DNA of 64,000 bases, taken from NCBI RefSeq assembly GCF_963169125.1, contig NC_084795.1:143753766-143817765 (forward strand), in the 5' to 3' direction. Made by a program: the position numbers and the translations under genes. This document shows, in pieces, positions 34,762 through 45,642 of this stretch; position 1 is the stretch's first letter, and the number at the start of each line of letters is the position of its first letter. The DNA comes from Humulus lupulus (taxonomy: Eukaryota; Streptophyta; Magnoliopsida; Rosales; Cannabaceae). A model generated the notes under the pieces. It did no database searches. It saw nothing but the letters and a program-made list of their open reading frames with translations, and was not told where the DNA came from.

Positions 34762-35903
34762 TGTTGACGGTAAGAACTCGTCAACGATTGATGGTTAGAA
34801 AACTTCAATCTCTATACTACAGAGAGCTTTGAATCAGATAGAAAGGACTTTAATCAACAGAAGAAAACTCAGGCAACAATGAAAAACATAAACATATATT
34901 TCTCAAGTCTCTTTCATACACTCAATTTTCCAACCCCTTAGCCTGAGGGGTTGGAGCCTATTTATAGGGGGGGCTCTATTGGCCCAGGATACAAACAAGT
35001 CCCAGACCACAGGGACATACACAGGTACTCTGATAGTGTAGTGGCTCAGGGCGTAGTGGTGTCTACCCTGATGGTGTCAGAGTCGTGGCCCAGGACAAAG
35101 TACTGTCGGCTCTGGCGTATGGTCGGGGGTGTCCAAGTGGTACCACTACTCCTCAGACGCAGATCATAGGGTCGTGCCTCTGTTCTCTCCACAATCGTAC
35201 ACCCCGTGTCAGCGCACGTATTCCGTACTCGGTCATCCTCTCCAATCCCCGTTCAATGCTCTATGTTCGTTTGGCATATCAACAAAGTTTCTCCAAGTGA
35301 TCCCGTGCCTATGTCAAGGAAGCTTCAACCTATGCATGTCCTGAGAAGTCAAGGCGCCAGGGGTCAGGGCCAGCTTATGCGGATCGCATAGACACGAGGC
35401 TCGCAGCATGAGCGTCATGGCAAGGCCACACCCTCGCATAGCGAGGATACCTCGCGTAGCGAGGCTGGCCCTTTTCCCTCAGGTATAGGCATGGCTCGGG
35501 CGTCGCAACAAGGTAGCACCCTCGCACAGCGAGGGTCCCTCGCACAGCGAGGCTGCCTCTCCTCCTCCCGTGTGCAGCGTCGCGAGGCTAGGGGCATGGA
35601 TGCCACGACGAAGCCCCACCCTCGTATAGCGAGGGTGCCTCGCGTAGCGAGGCTGACCTTCTTCTCCCGAGTGCAGGCGGGACTTGATGCCTGATGGAAC
35701 GGGGCGCACGCGGGTGACCAGCTGGGGTCCCTCGCATAGTGGGGGTGACGTTTGGATTGACAAGCGGCCGAAGGCCCTCGCCCAGCGAGGGTGGCCCTCT
35801 TAGTCCAACTCTCCCACCATCATGTAACGCCCTTTTAGGATGTCTCGTGGTATAGAGCTTCACTCGTGAATAGAATTCACAAGGAAATATTTCCACATTT
35901 ACA
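34762..35903 (-). repeat. 5' LTR of the small Tat element, with palindrome array
   Basis: A 1142-bp LTR with eight copies of the CCTCGC-NNA-GCGAGG palindrome (about 35440-35795), one fewer than its partner. TGTTGACGG forms the plus-strand left end and TTTACA the right end. Most palindrome copies here are perfect, while the 3' LTR copy shows several C to T or G to A changes. Confidence 0.92.
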
Positions 35904-35908
35904 CCTGG

Positions 35909-36100
35909 TATCACAATCAAGACATGAACCTAGAATTCACCGGGGATCCCGAGAAGTACAAGTTCTTTTTCAACGAGTGCCTTCAAGCATCCCAAGCTGC
36001 CGAATCATCCCCAACTGCCAAGGCAGCCCAAGTGAGTGGTGCCCCGAGCGTGGATCCTGTCATAGAACTGGTGGCGGAGGTTCTCGAAGACCGAGCATAA
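35909..36100 (+). pseudogene. Last-exon end of the large Tat antisense ORF
   Basis: Continuation of the exon ending at 26772. With the small element and one CCTGG copy removed, the codons run on in frame as FYVAW then YHNQDMNLEFTGDPEKYKFF, and stay open to the TAA at 36098-36100. The homologous tail occurs at about 11480-11560 on the minus strand. This shows that the insertion hit the last exon and that the reading frame was open across the target site at the time. Confidence 0.8.
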
Positions 36101-36230
36101 CTTTTGTATTCGGGACTGCATGCCATAAACTTAGTGGGGTATAGACAAACAATCGCTCGAGCCCTGAGAATACTTGTAATTATCTACCCATTTAATAATT
36201 ATGTGACTTGCACTGCTTTTTATTTGGTTT

Positions 36231-36680
36231 GGTTCTATGAATTCCTCGTAACTTAAATCCTCACGCGAATAAGCACTCAAACAGTTTTTAAACTCTTGGT
36301 TCTATAAATTCAGCATAACACGAAGGTCACGAGAATAAGAAATCAAAGTATTGGTTCTATAAGTTCAACATAACACAAATGTTACGAGAAAAAGAACTCA
36401 TACCTGTTTAAAACTTGGTTCTATAAATTCAACGTAACACTAGTGTCACAAGAACAAGAACTCACATTTGTTTTAAAAAAACTTGGTTTTATAAATTCAA
36501 CGTAACACGAATGTCACGGGAACAAGAACTCGAATCGTTTTAACATTTAGTTCTATAAATTTAGCGTAACATGAATGTCACGAGAACAGGAACTCAAATC
36601 ATTTTAACACTTGGTTCTATAAATTCAATGTAACGCGAATGTTATGTGAACAAGAACTTAAGCTGTTTCAAATACCTAGT
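36231..36680 (+). repeat. About seven copies of a 64-bp tandem repeat
   Basis: The phrase GGTTCTATAAATTCAACGTA recurs from 36231, 36298, 36353, 36417, 36485, 36549 and 36613, mostly 64 bp apart. It lies directly downstream of the antisense ORF stop and before the integrase end. The first and third units deviate in length. Confidence 0.88.
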
Positions 36681-37557
36681 TTTCGCGTTTAGTCTCTTGG
36701 AGGCCCACAGTCCTAGAAGTAGCTTTGATGCAAAATTTACTGCAGGTCTTTAATCGTCGCCTCATGCCATTACAACCCGAAGATTCGGGCTTTCAGGGGT
36801 TCTGGCATGTGAAAACACTTGCCCCCTGAGTATGCACTATTCGAGAGGTCGGGGGTTTTGACACTGCTCTCCGAGTACATATCTACCTTCTGGGTTATTT
36901 TTTTTGGAGTTGAAGTTAATGAGATGCCTAGGTGTAGGCCACCTAGGTATTCATTTGTATTGCATAGATTAGAATTTGGTTATTACTCTCCTGGTGCGTG
37001 CTATCCTCGGAAGGTAACCTAAATTCTTAAGTCTATTATACTGGCTTTTCTAAATATGGGATACAATGATATTAGGGGTGCTTTGCTCGTCGACTAGCCA
37101 AGCTTCCCATATCACGGATTTCTCGGGGCCAAGTATGGGTACTCCACCTTCTGTTCGCATCTTGAGGCCAAAAGACTTGGTCAGAGCTCCTTGGGCTTGG
37201 TGTCTGCGGGAGATGACCATAGTCTATTCTCACGCTACTTGGGTTATCTAGCTCTTAGGTACTAAGCTTAGTTTTGCTTAGAATAAGATACCTTCTAGGC
37301 TAGACTATTAGTTTCTTATTTCCTAGGTCGTTCCTTGTGAGGCACGGTGCTACCCTAACTCCATGCCCCCTAAGTGATCGGAGACTATTCTGCGGTCACT
37401 TGTCCAGGCAAGCGAGTGCTATTTACAAAACATTAACAGGATACAATGGAAACTAAACACAAGCAAAATAAATAAATTTCTTAGCGTGTTTTATATACAC
37501 AGTTTCCATTACATGTGCCCGAAGGCTACAGGGGATATTAAATGTTTTTTCCTCATA
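36681..37557. other. Tat internal spacer without gene
   Basis: Between the tandem array and the integrase stop I find only short open frames without recognisable domains. The base composition is ordinary for the element. Confidence 0.6.
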
Positions 37558-40500
37558 CTACTGGTAATATCGGTGAAGATGCTTGGCATTCCAGGCGTGA
37601 GGAACCATCTCTCCACTTCGCAACACCAAGTCTCTGACCCTGAATTTTTTATCCTTCACTTTGGAGTTGAAATATCTGGCCACCTTCTTCTGGTAGGATG
37701 CTACTCGTACCAAGATGCTTGGCATTCCAGGCGTAGCTCCTCCAAGGGGTCCAGGGACTCCCGAAGTAAGGCATGGTTCATGGTCGGATCATACGTATCC
37801 AATCGGTGCATGGAGATTACTGCTTCAACCAACAGCATAGCCTCGTACCCGTAGGTCATTGAGAAGGGAGAATGGCCGGTGGAGGTCTGGGCAGTGGTAT
37901 GGTACCTCCACAATGCCATAGGCAGCCCCTCGGGCCAAGCTCCTTTTTCTTGGTCTAGCCTTTTATTTAGAGTGGACTTGGGTGTCTTATTCACTGCTTC
38001 CACTTGGTTGTTGGCCTGCGAATGGGCTATGAAAGAGAAGCTCTTGATGACACCACGCCATTGACATAATTCTGTGAACACTTCGCTGTTGAACTACATT
38101 CTGTTGTCAGACACTATCTTCCTCGGAAGCCCATACCAGGAAACGATATTTTTTATGACGAAGTCCAAAGCCTTTTTGGAGGTAATTATGGCAAGCACCT
38201 CAGCCTCAACCCATAGTCCGACCACTATGGCATATTTTACCCCTCATTTCCCTATAGGCAAAGACCCGATAAGGTCGTTGCCCCAAACGACAAAAGGCCA
38301 TGGGCTGGTCATTTGAGTAAGCTCATTTGGAGGCGCTCGGGGAATTTTGGTGAAACGATGGCATTTGTCGCATTTCTTGATGTAATCCATCGCATCTCCA
38401 TTCATGGTGGGCCAAAAAATACCCTTGCCTTAAGATCTTCTTAGAAAGGCTTTGCCCCCCGGCATTAACACCGCATAATCCTTCATGTACCTCTCGCAGT
38501 ATTAAACTAGCTTCTTGCTTGGACACGCAACAAAGTAGAGGCAAAGAAGAGCCTCACCTGTAAAGCATGTTATCCATAATTATGTACCTCGACACCTGGT
38601 ACAACAACTTCCGAGCTGCCTTCTTGTCTTGGGGAAACTCCCCGAAGACTAGGTATTTAACTATTGGCTCCATCCACCCATCTTGGGGTTGTACTGTTTC
38701 CACCTCGTCTGGAGCCAAGATACTCGGAGACTCCAAGTAGTCGATGGGGACCACATTGATTAACTCAGCGTCTTTGGTCGTATCCAGCTTTGTTAGGGCG
38801 TCTGCATTATAATTTTGCTCCCTCGGCACTTGCCGAATATTGAAATTTTGGAAGTTGTGCAGCATTTCTTGAGCCTTTACCAAGTATGCTACCATTTTTA
38901 TTTCCCGGGCCTGGTATTCTCTAAGAAGTTGGTTCACCATAATTTGGAAATTGTTAGTCCTTCGGCCTTGAGCTCTAGTGCCACGCGAAGTCCAACGATT
39001 AAGGCTTTGTACTCTGCTTCGTTATTAGAGGTGCTAAATCCGAAGCGGAGAGAACTATGAACTCTATGCCCCTCAGGGGAGATCAAAATAAGTCCCGCCC
39101 CTACACCATTCTCATTTGAAGACCCATCCACAAACAACTTCCACAGTGGTCCAACCATTTGGGTGCTCTCGATTCTCTCATGATTCCCGGTGCCCTCATT
39201 AATGAAATCGGCGAGTGCTTGTACTTTTATGATAGTCCTCAAGAGGTAGGTGATGTCAAGCTGACTTAACTCCACTGACCATTTCAAGAGCCTTCCCGAT
39301 GATTCAGGCTTTTGAAGGACTTGTCTGAGCGGGTGGTTTGTGAGGACCCTAATGGGATGCGCCTGGAAGTAAGGTCTTAGCTTCCAGGAGGCCACCATCA
39401 AGAAGAAGGTTAGCTTCTCCATCAGTGGGTACCTTGATTCTACCCCGAGGAGTCTCTTGTTGATGTAATAGATGGGGTGCTGAACAAGAATTTCCTCCCT
39501 AACCAATGTGGCGCTAACGTTGTCTTCCAACACAACCATGTAGAGTTAGAGGGGTTCTCCATCCATTGGCTTGGACAGGATCAGAGGGTTTTCCATGTGC
39601 ACCTTGAGCTGTTGGAATGCCCATTCACACTCTTTTGTCCATTCAAATCTCTGACTCCCTCGGAGAACATTGAAGAAAGGGGCGCACTTGTCTGTTGCTT
39701 TGGAGACAACACAGCTCAAAGTTTCGATCCTCCCTATCAGGCTTTGAACATCTTTATGCTTCCGAGGAGAAGGAATTTTGATTAAGGCCTTGATTTTTTC
39801 AGGGTTCGCCTCAATTCCCCAAGCCTAAAAGCTTGCTAGAGGCAACCCCAAATGTGCACTTTTTGGGGTTGAGCTTCCACTGCGAAGACCTCAGCCAGGT
39901 CGCTTACATGATCTGGGGTGGTCCAGGACTTAACCAACATATCATCCACATAGACTTCCATGTTCTGCCCCAACTAGTTTTTGAAAAATTTATAACCAAC
40001 CTTTGGTATATGGTGCCGGTGTTCTTCAACCCAAAATGCATCACGATGTAACAATAGACACCCTTGTCAATTTGAAAGCTGATGTGCTCCTGATCAGCGG
40101 CGTGCAAAGATATTTGGTTATATCCTGAGTATGCGTCCATAAATGACAACAACTCATAACCAGAGGTGGAAACGACCATCTGATCTATCCTAGGGAGTGG
40201 ATAACAGTCCTTTTCATAGGCCTTGTTAAGGTCCGAAAAATCTATGCATGTCCTACAAGTGCCATTCGGCTTTGGCACAAAGACAAGATTTGATAGCTAC
40301 CTGGGATATTGGGCTTCTCGAATAAACCCATTGGAGAGGAGCTTGTCAACCTTGACCTTGAGGGCCTCCTTCTAAGTTTGGTCAAACATGGCATATGATG
40401 TTTGGATCAATGCCAGTCATGTCAGAATGTGACCATGCGAACACATCTTGGTTCTGTCGAAGGAAGACCACTAATGCTTCTTGGACCTCTGTTTTCAAGC

Positions 40501-41191
40501 ATCCCCCGACTTTCACCTTACTATTGGGGGTGGAGGTATCTAGAACTATCTCCTCTATTTCCTCTATTGGTTCGATGGACCTCTCCTTTGGAACCCTTGG
40601 GTATAACTCATTAGGCCCTGAGTCCTACACCTCTTGTACCTCTGGGGTCTCGAAGTTCTCGGAGACTTCCTCCCTTACCATCATCACGGGAGCCTTGAGA
40701 GAGACATTGTAGCATTGTCTCGCCTCCTTTTGGTCACCACGGACTATGCCGATTCCTGCATTCGTGGGGAATTTGATGCACATATGACGAATGGAGGTGG
40801 CCCCCCCGAACTCCACCAGTGTTGGCTGTCCCAAAATGGCATTATATGCTAAGAGACAATCCACCACCACGAAGGTGAAGTACTTAAAGGCTTGGGGAAG
40901 TACCTCTCCAAGTGTCACTGGGAGCTTTATCTGCCCCAGTGGGATGAGGGCTTCTCCCGAGAACCCATAGAGTGTCGAGGCGCATGGGGACAGGTCTGCT
41001 GTAGTCAACCCTATCTTCTCGAAGGCTGATTTAAACAGGATATTCACCAAACTCCCATTGTCTACCAAAATCTGCACCACCATTTTGTTGGAGATTTGGC
41101 TCTCAATCACCAGCGGATCACGATGTGGGCAATGCACTCTCCGAGCATCATATTTGGTGAATGTTATGACTCGGTCAGTCATTTGCGACAT
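37558..41191 (-). pseudogene. pol: Tat pol: protease, RT, RNase H, second RNase H, integrase
   Basis: Read right to left. Protease (41191-40625) has ILVDNGSLVNIL. Reverse transcriptase starts near 40400; MPKPNGTCRTCIDFSDLNKA and MDAYSGYNQI are clear, but the frame is lost just before the catalytic YVDD region (near 39950). RNase H and connection occupy 39539-39170. A second RNase H starts at LFVDGSSNENGVGAGLILIS (near 39130) and includes NNEAEYKAL; this duplicated domain marks the Tat lineage. Integrase has an H-H-C-C finger near 38330-38540 and the catalytic Glu in NNQVEAVNK; the tail ends HLHRYYQ at 37558. Several frameshifts and stops separate these blocks, so no working enzyme can be made. 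Confidence 0.9.
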
Positions 41192-43614
41192 TTAGGCAGG
41201 TAATTGGGTCAAAGCCATTACTTCATCATCGTGGTTCAAAGCTCGCATCCGTGAGCTTTCGAGGTGCCCCCCAGATGAGGTCCTCTTGAGGTGGTTCCTA
41301 CCCACCCATTTACTGGAGGAGGCCCTTGGGCTACTGGATGCTGGGGACCTACAGGAGTTGCTGTTGGGACATGAGGTGTGGCAGGCAGGACTGCCAGTCC
41401 GACCATGAGTGGCTATGCTTGACGCACTCCACCCTTAACATATTGATGGAGGTGTCCCAACTTGATGAGGTTCTCAATATCATTCTTGAGTTGGTGACAT
41501 TCGTTAGTATGATGCCCTATGCCATTGTGGAAACGACAAAATTTTCCAGGGTCCTGTCTATCCCTGTCTCTTCGAATGGGCTACAGCTTCCTGTAGCGCA
41601 CGTACTGTGCCATGGTCACGAAATGTTCTCTTGGGAGTTCACTAAGTCAGTACACTATGAATACTGCGAGACATACTTCTTGCTTGATGCGACTCCCTTC
41701 TCGGGCTGTGTGATTCCGTTTCCCCTGAGTTTGTGACCTTTACCCTTCCCTCCGCACCTTGTGCCACTGGGAGCTCGACTAGATTCAGCCGGATGGGATG
41801 GGGCGCCAGCTCTAGCACTGAATGCATGCTGAAAAGCGCTGTATCCAGTGGGGGTTGCCCTGAAACCTACCGGAGACATACCAAATCCAGGAGCAGACAT
41901 GGCGCTACAACCGGAAGGGGTGGCGCTCTAGCCTGGCTGCGCTCCTAACAACCCTTGCTGAATGTGAACATAGGGGGAGTGTTGGATCCCCAGGGCCATG
42001 GGGCTAGGAGTGGTCGAGGCAGGGAAAATGGTAGATGCTCCAAACGCCTTGATCTGGGCGTCTTCCTAGCTGATGTATTCTTGAGCCTAACGAATGAAGT
42101 CGTCGAGACCCCGGCATCCCCTTCGCTGGAGATCATCCCAGAGTAGGGATCCCGCGCGGATGCCAGGCTGCAATGCCATCATTTGTTGGCCATCATCGAT
42201 CCTCTTAGTCATTGCCACTTCTTCTTTGAAGCATTTTATGTAGGCCTTGAGGGTCTCAAACGGTCCTTGCTTGATGTTGGCCAAGGTGTTGACCTCAAAG
42301 CTTACCTTCCGAACTCCTATGAACTATCTTTGGAAGGTGGATGATAATTATTGCCACGCTTGAATGGACCCTAGTCAGAGCTTCTTAAACCATTCGTCTG
42401 CTGGTCCTGTCAAGGTGAGGGGGAACACGTGACATTTTTCATCGCTGAAGACACGATGCACCGACATTAGCCTATTGAACTTGGAAAAATGGTATGTGGG
42501 ATCCCAACCACCATCATAAGCTGGTATGGATGGTATCTTCAATCCTAGAGGTAGCGAGGCCTAAAAAGGAGAGGAGCACATGGCTCAACCTCCTCATCTT
42601 TCGATTCAAATTGATGACCTTGTCGCCTGGCCATTCTGAGCATTATTCGCTTAAGAATTTCTAATTCTGCTCGGAGCAGATCACATCTTGGTTGATGCTC
42701 TGTGCCGGGCAGTCTTCACTCTGAGCATTGAGATTGTCTTGGAGATCTGACTGGCCTCTACTAGCAGGCTCACGTACCCTGGCCTTATTACACCTTCGAG
42801 CATTGAGGTTATCTCGTAGGTCGGCCTATCCTCAGAACGCAATGTTATCCTTTGGGTGGGCCACCTCAGTTTCTCCATCGGACTTGTTTTCGTTTACCGA
42901 GATACTGATGCTCCATTTATGATTCGCTGGGGCATTCCTCGGGAGATTATTCCTGTGGGACTAGTTAGGTCCCAAAGGGACACAAGCTCTAGGCCTCGCG
43001 CGGTCCGAATGAGCTCGTCGAGCTAGAGGGCCCTGAGCTCCATGGGCTCTGCCTGCCTAGCGATGTCCTCGGGCCCTTGCTTCATTACCCTTATCAGTTT
43101 TTTGCGGATCCAGGTGGCCTATAGGATCTTGATGAGCTCTCTTATGCTTCAAAGCAGGGTCATCATTGCCATTTCCTTTACCATGGTCCTGCAGTGGCGC
43201 TAAGGCTCCATCTCCTATTAGGTGCCCAATGGGTACCCTAGCTGGCGGATCCTGCGCCTCGACAGCTGGGTGCACAGGAGGCACATCAGTTGTGTTGACA
43301 GGTGGCACTCCAACAGGGTGAGTAGGTGGCGCACCTGTTGGGTGCCCAGCTAGTGCGGTTTTTTTGGGGTTCACTCACAACCCTTGGCCTGAAATAGTGG
43401 CCTTCATGGAAAGCACCATCTCCTGAAGAGCAACAATGTTACCTTCTTGAGCATCAAGTTTTTGTTGTTGGGTAGCCACCTGCTCACGGAGCACCACCAC
43501 CTCTGGCATCTCTTCCGCCTCAATGGGTTGAGGATCTTCATCCTCATAGTACTCTTGGTCGACATCATTATCTTTGCCATCATACTCAACATACTTATCG
43601 TAGTCCACCATCAT
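41192..43614 (-). pseudogene. gag: Tat gag, decayed
   Basis: The N-terminal part (43614-43375) is acidic and then coiled-coil (VVLREQVATQQQKLDAQEGN). A Pro-rich linker at 43374-43057 repeats PPVHP-like motifs. The capsid region contains EWFKKL, a TGA (42375-42377), GSIQAW, then NIKQGPFETLKAYIK and GSLLWDDLQRRGCRGLDDF at 42284-42087. A Gly/Pro/Ser-rich stretch follows, and a zinc-finger-like CRFHNGIGHHTNEC lies near 41530. Many stops and frameshifts. The start is uncertain, because upstream in-frame sequence is also broken. Similar in layout to the gag at 32114-34693 but clearly a different subfamily. Confidence 0.82.
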
Positions 43615-43738
43615 CTCAGGTACATTCTGAGGTTGTTGCCTACTGGGTCTCCTCCTACTCTAGCAGGAGAGGGCACTTCATCTGTAATGTTTCTTCATGT
43701 AGTCACCATGATCGTGAATGTCAAATGCTTCCTTCAAG

Positions 43739-43756
43739 CTCCCAATTAAAGAACCA
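43739..43756 (-). other. Candidate primer binding site of the large Tat element
   Basis: On the minus strand TGGTTCTTTAATTGGGAG follows the LTR end ACAAC-type terminus within a few bases. Placement and the leading TGG fit a primer site; the tRNA is not identified. Confidence 0.45.
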
Positions 43757-43759
43757 AAA

Positions 43760-44614
43760 TGTTGACTGCCTTTTTTGCTATTAACTTTTATGAGAGAGGT
43801 TAAATAAATAACTATAAGAACACAAAGATTTTTACGTGCTTCAGGTTATAAAAGAACCCTATTCCATGAGTCTCTAGTATTAGGGAGATTGCAAGCTTGT
43901 GATTGTAAGCCTTTATAGTGTCTTCTCAGGATGTGTTTAGATTGCTCTCAGTACAAGTAGTTTTCTCTCTCCAAAACCGAACCTTTTACAATGAGAATCC
44001 CAGTCCTGTTGATAGAGGCTGGGGTCATTAATGTTATTTATAAACAATTAATACGTATTCTTTTCGTAATTGGGATATTAATACACTTCAAAGCATTGGG
44101 CTGCATTGAATAGAGACCACGGAACAAGCAAGATTTGCGGGGCCCACTCGAGAAAGGTAGCCACTTTATGGGGAACATGCCCCTTGAACTGTCAGGGCAT
44201 GCTGTACATACTTTCGTGTCAGGCGGCATAGTGGGTGTGCGAATTATCGAGTCGTACACTCAAAAATATTGTTGACGGATCACCTATAAAGGTTGTCAGA
44301 TGATCCTCTGACTTTGAAAACCTGCACCTACTGACACATTTCTCCTGGTCTTAGGTTCGAGAACTATAACCTTGGACTTGGGAGGCGATCGAGATACGAA
44401 ACCCCTTGCCTCAACTGTCCGAGCTGGAGAACCTCCATCTCCGAGATCGAACATCAGCGAGTAACTCACCGTGACACCTATTGCACCCTTTGGATAAAAC
44501 CTAATCTAGGAAGACCTATTCTCCGACTATAGGCCTCAGGCAATAACATGCCACAAACATCCTAGCCAGCCACTAAGAGTTGCCACGTGTCAGCGCTGAA
44601 AAATACGGACAACA
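43760..44614 (-). repeat. 5' LTR of the large Tat element
   Basis: An 855-bp LTR from TGTTGACTGCC to GGACAACA, collinear with 23628-24484 with scattered substitutions and small indels. It is followed by ATTAT (44615-44619), the right-hand target duplication, then copia LTR sequence. Confidence 0.92.
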
Positions 44615-45122
44615 ATTATTATAAAAGGTAATTGATTTTTTCTTCATTATGATTATTATGGTTATAATTTCTATATATTCTATTTGATAGAAAATAGAAA
44701 GAACAAGTTTTCAGAAAAGTTTGAAACATAGAAGAAAAACTATCATATTTTTTCACAAAAAGAAAAACCTATTCTCTCTAGCCTATAATCAAAAGTATTA
44801 TGTGTTGAGAATACTTTTGATTCACAAAATTGATCCTTGTTCTCTATGTGCCCAGCCATATCTTGAGGTGTAGAGAATGTCTTGGAAGATTTAGGTGTGT
44901 GTACTCAAGCAAAGATAGGAAGACGTAATATATACAAAAAGATTCAAGGATTCTTGATAGGCTACAAGAGGTAAATCATTTCGTATTATTTTTATGCTCA
45001 TATTATATAATGATTAACATATTGCATATTAAAGGATCCTCATATAAAGATTGTTTATATGAAATTTTTTGTTGTATACCATTACCGCAATTTTCGCTGC
45101 GCACAAGGAACCATTCGTTACA
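44615..45122 (+). repeat. Copia 5' LTR, right part
   Basis: Copia LTR sequence resumes with ATTATTATAAAAGG and ends near CCATTCGTTACA at 45122, directly before the primer site. Together with 22082-23627 the LTR is about 2.05 kb. Confidence 0.85.
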
Positions 45123-45123
45123 A

Positions 45124-45137
45124 TTGGTACCATAGCC
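45124..45137 (+). other. Copia primer binding site
   Basis: TTGGTACCATAGCC, a slightly changed form of the initiator-Met primer site TTGGTATCAGAGCC, one base after the LTR end. Confidence 0.8.
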
Positions 45138-45374
45138 ATCTTTAATCCATGCATACGTTAATTACTGTGTGGGTATCATATGCATTTTTATATTATGTGT
45201 AATATATGAATGGATGGATAATTGTGTATGAATAAGTTTATGTTCTTAAGGGTTGGTTTTCATGGTGTTTTTTGGTTAGGAAATGTTCTTAATTTTTTCT
45301 AGATATACAAAATTTGTAAGCCATTTTAGGGCATAAGAATTTTGTAATTTTTTTAAATGATGAATATTCATGTA

Positions 45375-45600
45375 ATGGCCCGAGCCGCTGCCCCTGCTCA
45401 TGTGCCCTTGTGCGAATGCGCCCATGCGAACCCGCTCATGCGTCCACGCATGCCTACGCCCATGCGCACCCACCCGTGTGCCTCTGCGCCCCTGTGCGCC
45501 CCTGTGCGCGCCCAGAGCTCCTGCTCGCCTGCACCCAGCGCCCTCGTACCTGCACCCCGCGCCCTTGCCAGCCACCCATGGCTGGCAGCCACCGACCACC
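45375..45600. repeat. GC-rich, TGCGCCC-rich low-complexity island
   Basis: A sharply GC-rich block in an AT-rich leader, built of short recurring pieces such as ATGCGCCC, CTGTGCGCCC and CCTGCACCC. Overlapping open frames exist on both strands, which fits repeat composition rather than coding. Confidence 0.65.
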
Positions 45601-45611
45601 ATTGACACACT

Positions 45612-45642
45612 CATTAGGGTTTGTGTTTTGCAAACCCTAATG
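45612..45642. other. Inverted repeat containing telo-box motif
   Basis: CATTAGGGTTTG (45612-45623) pairs perfectly with CAAACCCTAATG (45631-45642) across a 7-nt loop. The right arm contains AAACCCTAA, the plant telo-box. Confidence 0.8.

Larger units (their letters stand above)
26773..35903 (-). mobile_element. Non-autonomous Tat element: gag-protease plus antisense ORF only
   Basis: Two LTRs (26773-27926 and 34762-35903) flanked by perfect CCTGG duplications (26768-26772 and 35904-35908). It reads right to left: 5' LTR, primer site, gag-protease (34693 to 32114), a non-coding spacer, an antisense three-exon ORF on the plus strand (28773-31346), a polypurine tract, and the 3' LTR. No reverse transcriptase, RNase H or integrase is present in 9131 bp. 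Related plant elements of this kind (Dasheng, the partner of RIRE2 in rice) depend on an autonomous relative. It is the youngest insertion of the central nest. Confidence 0.93.
23628..44614 (-). mobile_element. Tat-lineage Ty3/gypsy element, autonomous type, decayed
   Basis: LTRs at 23628-24484 and 43760-44614 and perfect ATTAT duplications at 23623-23627 and 44615-44619 delimit the element, which sits in the copia 5' LTR. It reads right to left: gag (43614 down), protease, reverse transcriptase, RNase H, a second RNase H, integrase (to 37558), tandem repeats, an antisense ORF on the plus strand, and the 3' LTR. A second RNase H and an antisense ORF are Tat hallmarks. A 9.1-kb element (26773-35903) is nested inside; without it the element is about 11.9 kb. 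Multiple stops and frameshifts disable pol. Confidence 0.92.

Noticed and set aside
32577..34767. Several plus-strand frames of 60-160 codons opposite the small Tat gag
   Set aside because: They are mirror frames of the well-supported gag-protease on the minus strand.
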